Assembly (NCBI GenBank): GCA_947175455.1
Contig: CAMWMW010000018.1
Span: 1-10,444, forward strand
DNA length: 10,444 nt
Direction of reading: 5' to 3'
Source: an uncultured Porphyromonadaceae bacterium
GTDB taxonomy: Bacteria > Bacteroidota > Bacteroidia > Bacteroidales > Muribaculaceae
Of the stretch, positions 6,919 through 10,444 are shown in pieces (within the stretch, counting starts at the first letter, position 1; every line of letters starts with the position of its first letter). Both the position numbers and the translations under genes were made by a program. The notes beneath the pieces are model-generated. The model was not told where the DNA came from and did no database searches. It saw only the letters and a list, made by a program, of their open reading frames with translations.

Positions 6919-7812
6919 TCACAAGGCGTTTATGCCTAAAGCCAGTGTCAGCCACAGCGACAGTGCGAACATCAGCATCGCCGTCTGTCCGAGCACGGGG
7001 TTCAGCCGGGAGCCTTCGAGATGGGTCAGTTTCACCCATAGCATATAGTGCAGGTTGGCATAGAGCAGCGCGCCTGCCTGCCATACCAGAGGCATCCGGG
7101 AGATAGTGGCAAGGACGATGAGAACTGTCGCGGCTATTCCGTTGATGAAATATACATTTCCCATGACCTTTCTTCCAAAAATCACGGCTGTTGTCTTTTT
7201 GTTCACGGCACTGTCATCGTCGGCGTCACGGTAGTTGTTTACGATAAGCACATTGGCTCCCATCAGTCCTATTGCCACCGACACCGGAAGCGCCACAGGG
7301 AGTATCATCCAGGACTGTGCCTGCACATAAGCCGTAAGCGTAACCGGCACTATGCCGAAAAAGACAATCACCGCCACTTCTCCGAGACCGTGGTGTGACA
7401 GAGGGAAAGGACCTGCCGAATATGCCATCGCGAAGACTGCTATCGCCGCCCCTGCGGCAAGGAGCCACCATCCCCCCCAGATGATGAGCGTGCATCCCAC
7501 GGCACATGCGGATGCGAGCAATGCCAGTGTTGCCACAAGCATTGCGCGTGGCGAAATGTCACCTTCGGTCACACCCCTGCGGAAACCTTCGCGCCCCTTG
7601 CGGTCGAGTCCTTTCTTGAAATCGAAATATTCGTTGGCGAAATTCGATGCAATCTGCGCCATGACTGCGAACAGAAGGCATATCGTGAAAGGAAGCGGTC
7701 TGAAGCAATGGTAATATGCAGCGCATCCTCCGCCGGCAACGACGCCGGCAACGGACACCGGGAGTGTGCGAAGCCTCATTGCCTCTATCCATGCTTTTGA
7801 TTTGCGACTCAT
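6919..7812 (-). CDS. menA: 1,4-dihydroxy-2-naphthoate polyprenyltransferase (MenA)
   Basis: Integral inner-membrane UbiA-family enzyme that attaches the polyprenyl chain to 1,4-dihydroxy-2-naphthoate, giving demethylmenaquinone. The N-terminus (WIEAMRLRTLPVS) is the MenA signature. The two Asp-rich motifs that bind Mg-diphosphate are present: NFANEYFDFKKGLD (57-70) and NNYRDADDD (192-200). YSAGPFPLSHHGLGE (131-145) is the conserved cytoplasmic loop region. Around these are about eight or nine hydrophobic segments, and 297 residues is the usual length. The start codon overlaps the stop of the upstream ADP-ribosylglycohydrolase gene (ATGA, 7809-7812), so translation is probably coupled. With ispH upstream, it places isoprenoid supply and quinone synthesis in one cluster. 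UbiA is the alternative paralogue, but the motifs favour MenA. Confidence 0.93.
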   Translation of the reverse strand: MSRKSKAWIEAMRLRTLPVSVAGVVAGGGCAAYYHCFRPLPFTICLLFAVMAQIASNFANEYFDFKKGLDRKGREGFRRGVTEGDISPRAMLVATLALLASACAVGCTLIIWGGWWLLAAGAAIAVFAMAYSAGPFPLSHHGLGEVAVIVFFGIVPVTLTAYVQAQSWMILPVALPVSVAIGLMGANVLIVNNYRDADDDSAVNKKTTAVIFGRKVMGNVYFINGIAATVLIVLATISRMPLVWQAGALLYANLHYMLWVKLTHLEGSRLNPVLGQTAMLMFALSLWLTLALGINAL

Positions 7813-8747
7813 TTCCTGTTGTTCTCCATATAGTTTATGAAACGGGAAGACACATCTTCCATTCTTTTGTAGTCGAGCAGGTCATTGACAATATCCGGAA
7901 GCGCGTCATAACCATACTGAAGTCCGGCGAGTCCCATGGCAAGCGCGGCGTTGGTGTCGGCATCACCTCCGGCGTCCACTATACGGTGCAGCACTTCCTC
8001 GGCGGAAGTGCAATGCCATATCGCCCACAACGCGGAAGCCATTGTCTTTCTTGCGAACCACAAGGAATTCTCGTCATCAATCTCCAGATCTTCAAGCGCA
8101 CCCTCGTGGGCTATCTCAAGATATTTGAGAGTGCGGGGGTCTATCATGTTTGCGATTTCCACCAGTTGTGCGTAATCCGCGGTTTTTCCGGTGCGCAGGA
8201 GGGAATCTGCCATGACCGCCGTGATCGCGCTGCATGCGCTGCAGCGGGTGTCATCATGAGTGATTGCGGAAATATCCACGGCATTGTCGATCATATGCGG
8301 CTTTCCCAATATGCCAATTACTATGGCACGCGGCAGAGATTCGTTAGATGCTCTGTATACACCGTTGTTTTTCCATATTCTGTGTGTCACTTCTTTGGGA
8401 TGCTCGATCCAGTCCTCTTCTGCAAAAAGGGAGTGATAGAAATCCGTCACGTCTGTAGGATTCTCCCCGCACCATTTTTTCAGTCTTGCCGCGAAATCAC
8501 TCAGATGCAGTTTCCCTTTCTCCATTATTGATTCGGCGAGCATGATCACTATCTGGGTGTCGTTGGTCCATTCTCCCCGTTTCCACATGCATCTGTGACC
8601 GTCGCGTATAATCTGCGAGAAGTGTCTCAACCCTCCGGGATAATAATATCTTACCTCCTCGGAAGACATGAATTCGGTACCGAGTCCGAGCGCGTCTCCG
8701 AGCGCTATGCCGAAAAACGCACCTTTTATTTTGTCTCTGAAGTCCAT
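7809..8747 (-). CDS. ADP-ribosylglycohydrolase family protein (DraG/ARH fold)
   Basis: Family enzymes remove ADP-ribose from proteins, nucleic acids or small molecules with two divalent metal ions. The all-helical ARH fold is supported by GAFFGIALGDALG (9-21), GEWTNDTQ (58-65), THDDTRC (163-169) and GGDADTNA (260-267). The first metal half-site normally reads TDDT; here it is T61-N62-D63-T64, so one usual Asp ligand is Asn. The second half-site (D262, D264, T265) is intact. There is no signal peptide, so it is probably cytoplasmic. The length of 312 is normal. It lies 38 bases after tadA, is preceded by a tiny leader ORF whose stop overlaps its ATG, and overlaps menA by 4 bases. No ADP-ribosyltransferase partner is in the window, so its substrate is unknown; a housekeeping repair role is a guess. 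Confidence 0.88.
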   Translation of the reverse strand: MDFRDKIKGAFFGIALGDALGLGTEFMSSEEVRYYYPGGLRHFSQIIRDGHRCMWKRGEWTNDTQIVIMLAESIMEKGKLHLSDFAARLKKWCGENPTDVTDFYHSLFAEEDWIEHPKEVTHRIWKNNGVYRASNESLPRAIVIGILGKPHMIDNAVDISAITHDDTRCSACSAITAVMADSLLRTGKTADYAQLVEIANMIDPRTLKYLEIAHEGALEDLEIDDENSLWFARKTMASALWAIWHCTSAEEVLHRIVDAGGDADTNAALAMGLAGLQYGYDALPDIVNDLLDYKRMEDVSSRFINYMENNRK

Positions 8748-8772
8748 TAAGATTCAAATAAGTCCATTAAGA
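8740..8772. repeat. 13-bp direct repeat duplicating the start region of the ADP-ribosylglycohydrolase gene
   Basis: The sequence aagtccattaaga occurs at 8740-8752 and again at 8760-8772, with a 20-base period. On the minus strand each copy reads TCTTAATGGACTT and so contains the ATG-GAC-TT that opens the gene. The second copy provides an extra start codon at 8767. This looks like a small tandem duplication of the translation start. Confidence 0.85.
8747..8767 (-). CDS. Possible 6-codon leader ORF (MDLFES)
   Basis: ATG at 8767 reads M-D-L-F-E-S and stops at TAA (8749-8747), whose last base is the first base of the ADP-ribosylglycohydrolase ATG (TAATG). The ORF arises from the 13-bp direct repeat, which supplies a second copy of the native start context. 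It could feed terminating ribosomes into the gene or compete with its start; whether it is translated is unknown. The folP-cdaA junction uses the same TAATG arrangement. Confidence 0.35.
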   Translation of the reverse strand: MDLFES

Positions 8773-8785
8773 AAATAGTGTAAAG

Positions 8786-9238
8786 TCATCTGCGCAATTT
8801 CTTGAAAAAGGATTGCATCAGTTCCCGGCATTCCTCCTCAAGCACACCCGATGTTATTTCAGTCTTCGGGTGTATCGGCGAACGTCCGGGTGAATAGTAA
8901 GAGAAGAATCCGCGTTTTGTGTCAGGCGCGCCATAAACGATGCGGCCGATCTGGCTCCAGCCCAGCGCGCCGGCGCACATCGGGCATGGCTCCACCGTGA
9001 CGTAGAGCGTGCAGTCTGGAAGATATTTTCCGCCCAGATACTCCGCAGCCGAGGTGATCGCCTGCATTTCCGCATGAGCCGTCACATCGTTCAGAGCCTC
9101 CGTGCGGTTGTGAGCCCTGGCTATGACCTTGCCGTTTACGGTTATCACCGCCCCGATAGGTATTTCTCCCGCCTCGTATGCCTCTGCGGCTTCGGCAAGT
9201 GCAAGTCTCATATAATATTCATCGGTCTGTCCGAACAT
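8786..9238 (-). CDS. tadA: tRNA-specific adenosine deaminase
   Basis: Zinc-dependent deaminase that converts the wobble adenosine A34 to inosine, in bacteria chiefly in tRNA-Arg(ACG). With the start chosen here the product is 150 residues, typical for TadA. The catalytic motifs are HAE (residues 55-57, in VTAHAEMQAI) and PCPMC (84-88, in VEPCPMCAGALGWSQ). Together they supply the His and two Cys zinc ligands and the proton-shuttle Glu, and the pattern is TadA-like rather than that of cytidine or guanine deaminase. The ATG at 9238 ([14 protein letters not shown]) fits the usual N-terminus; a longer frame would need a TTG at 9256. The start lies within the last 20 bases of ispH, indicating coupled translation in a cmk-ispH-tadA series. 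Confidence 0.95.
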   Translation of the reverse strand: MFGQTDEYYMRLALAEAAEAYEAGEIPIGAVITVNGKVIARAHNRTEALNDVTAHAEMQAITSAAEYLGGKYLPDCTLYVTVEPCPMCAGALGWSQIGRIVYGAPDTKRGFFSYYSPGRSPIHPKTEITSGVLEEECRELMQSFFKKLRR

Positions 9239-10133
9239 ATTCAGGATTCTTTTCAAAATTGTTTTTTATAAGTTCTGCAACATCCGCCATCAGCCAGCGC
9301 GGGGTCGATGTGGCTCCACATATCCCTATCGAGTCCGCACCCTCAAGCAGGCTCATGTCCAGCCCTGAGCCGTCGCTCACGAGATATGACCTTGCGTTTA
9401 CTTTGCGGCATTCCTCGAAAAGCACCTTGCCGTTGGAGCTTTTGGCTCCGCTGACGAAGACAACGGCATCGTGTGATGCCGCGAATTCGCGAAGTTTGGA
9501 AAGCCGGTTTGCCACCTGACGGCATATGGTATCGAAATATTCGAAACCTCCCGACTTTTTCCTTTTTTTGATTTCTTCGACTATATGACGGAAGCCGTCG
9601 AGAGATTTTGTTGTCTGCGAATAAAGCAGGATGTCTCGCGAAAGGTCTACGGAATCAAGATCTTCGGCATTCTGTATTACTATCGCTTCTCCGTTTGTCT
9701 GTCCCACAAGACCGTTGACTTCCGCATGCCCCTCTTTGCCGTAGATAAGAATCAGCGGCATTCCGGTTATCTCGCCCGATTCGAGGCGGCGGAGGTTTTC
9801 CGCATACGCCTCCTTGATGCGGCGTTGCAGCTGGAGCACCACGGGGCACGTGGCGTCTATCACCCGGATGTTGTTCTTCTCGGCGACAGAATAGGTTGAC
9901 GGCGGCTCCCCGTGCGCCCTCAGCAGTACTGTGGCGTCTTTCAGTGTCCTGAGTTCCGCGTGAGTGATTGTCATCAGACCGCGAACGCGCAGACGTTCCA
10001 CTTCCGAGGCGTTGTGCACTATGTCCCCCAGGCAATACAGTGTCCCGGACTTCTCAAGCTGTTCTTCGGCTTTCTCTATCGCGGTGACGACACCGAAACA
10101 GAAACCGGAATTGTCATCTACTTCTATCCTCAT
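9219..10133 (-). CDS. ispH: 4-hydroxy-3-methylbut-2-enyl diphosphate reductase
   Basis: Last enzyme of the MEP isoprenoid pathway: reduces HMBPP to IPP and DMAPP using a [4Fe-4S] cluster in the cytoplasm. The 304-residue product has the three cluster cysteines at C12 (SGFCFGV), C96 (DATCPVV) and C204 (DTICRQV). Other active-site elements are present: HN (40-41), RAHG (72-75), [11 protein letters not shown] (131-141) containing the catalytic Glu (E134), SQTT (172-175), KSSNGK (231-236) and the GATSTP loop (273-278). The ATG at 10133 ([15 protein letters not shown]) is preferred over a TTG at 10142 because homology begins there. It starts 20 bases inside the end of cmk and ends 20 bases inside tadA. 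There is no fused RpsA or other domain. Its products feed the polyprenyl donor used by menA in the same cluster. Confidence 0.97.
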   Translation of the reverse strand: MRIEVDDNSGFCFGVVTAIEKAEEQLEKSGTLYCLGDIVHNASEVERLRVRGLMTITHAELRTLKDATVLLRAHGEPPSTYSVAEKNNIRVIDATCPVVLQLQRRIKEAYAENLRRLESGEITGMPLILIYGKEGHAEVNGLVGQTNGEAIVIQNAEDLDSVDLSRDILLYSQTTKSLDGFRHIVEEIKKRKKSGGFEYFDTICRQVANRLSKLREFAASHDAVVFVSGAKSSNGKVLFEECRKVNARSYLVSDGSGLDMSLLEGADSIGICGATSTPRWLMADVAELIKNNFEKNPEYVRTDR

Positions 10134-10444
10134 ACAGTTCAAGCAGCCAGTCCATCTGTTGCGGGATCGTCATGTTGTCATTGTCGAGGAGAACGGCGTC
10201 ATCCGCCTTTCGCAGAGGAGATTCTTTCCTCGTGGTGTCGATACGGTCCCGCTCTTTGATATTTTCGAGCACCTCGTCATATGTGACATTTTCGCCTTTT
10301 TCGGTCAGTTCCCTGACGCGGCGGCGAGCTCGTTCCTCTGCCGATGCGTTTACGAACACTTTCATCTCGGCATCGGGGAAAACCGTGGTTCCTATGTCGC
10401 GTCCGTCCATCACGATGCCGCGTTCTTTGCCGAATGCCTGCTGC
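10114..10444 (-). CDS. cmk: Cytidylate kinase, C-terminal part (5' end outside window)
   Basis: Phosphorylates CMP and dCMP to the diphosphates with ATP. Only the last 110 codons, including the stop, are present, about half of the usual 220-230 residues. The visible part starts just before [15 protein letters not shown], the conserved CMP-binding segment. It continues through [13 protein letters not shown] (about 30-42 of the visible part), the lid-type region with [19 protein letters not shown], and the adenylate-binding tail with [11 protein letters not shown]. The N-terminal P-loop lies beyond the right edge and cannot be checked. The stop TGA (10114-10116) is inside ispH, a 20-base overlap. 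Confidence 0.95.
   Translation of the reverse strand, partial: QQAFGKERGIVMDGRDIGTTVFPDAEMKVFVNASAEERARRRVRELTEKGENVTYDEVLENIKERDRIDTTRKESPLRKADDAVLLDNDNMTIPQQMDWLLELYEDRSR

Noticed and set aside
7716-8531. Long plus-strand open frame (271 codons) opposite the ADP-ribosylglycohydrolase gene
   Set aside because: It lies antisense to a gene with clear family motifs, and its translation shows no recognisable domain. Open antisense frames are expected from the codon use here.
9239-9256. TTG start for tadA at 9256 (and likewise TTG at 10142 for ispH)
   Set aside because: In both cases an ATG slightly downstream matches the family N-terminus better, so the longer forms are not used.

Overview
The window looks like a chromosomal housekeeping segment from a Bacteroidota genome, most likely order Bacteroidales; a gut lineage such as Muribaculaceae or Bacteroides would fit, but the family cannot be fixed from this sequence. 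Three things point there: start codons preceded by A/T-rich sequence rather than a Shine-Dalgarno site, promoter-like pairs of the Bacteroidetes type (TTTG, about 19-20 bases, TAnnTTTG), and protein variants such as the fused periplasmic 5'-nucleotidase, cofactor-independent phosphoglycerate mutase, CdaA and menaquinone-type MenA. No transposase, integrase, phage gene, CRISPR array, tRNA or rRNA is visible.

Layout. A left block on the minus strand (1-3347) holds rplS (L19), then gpmI, then a secreted 5'-nucleotidase that runs off the left edge. A rho-independent terminator separates rplS from gpmI. A 9-bp tandem repeat array with a 16-bp perfect inverted repeat separates gpmI from the nucleotidase. 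Between rplS and folP (3348-3565) lie overlapping divergent promoters and a potentially structured rplS leader. On the plus strand (3566-5199) folP and cdaA are coupled through a TAATG stop/start overlap. From the right edge back to 5253, all on the minus strand, run cmk (partial), ispH, tadA, an ADP-ribosylglycohydrolase family gene, menA and dnaB. Gaps or overlaps there are small (20-nt overlap, 20-nt overlap, 38-nt gap, 4-nt overlap, 61-nt gap), so one transcription unit is plausible. It meets cdaA head-on at a strong hairpin that includes the dnaB stop codon.

Functionally the genes cover translation (rplS, tadA), glycolysis (gpmI), nucleotide and nucleotide-second-messenger metabolism (cmk, nucleotidase, cdaA), folate (folP), isoprenoid to menaquinone supply (ispH, menA) and replication (dnaB). 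ispH makes the C5 units from which the MenA prenyl donor is built, so those two genes belong to one supply chain. The ADP-ribosylglycohydrolase is the only gene whose substrate is unclear.

I do not see a clear new multigene system. The parts most worth a second look are non-coding: the candidate L19 leader structure, the repeat array after gpmI, and the duplicated translation start that creates a 6-codon leader ORF in front of the ADP-ribosylglycohydrolase. No gene-free stretch exceeds 300 bases; all intergenic gaps are described in the entries.
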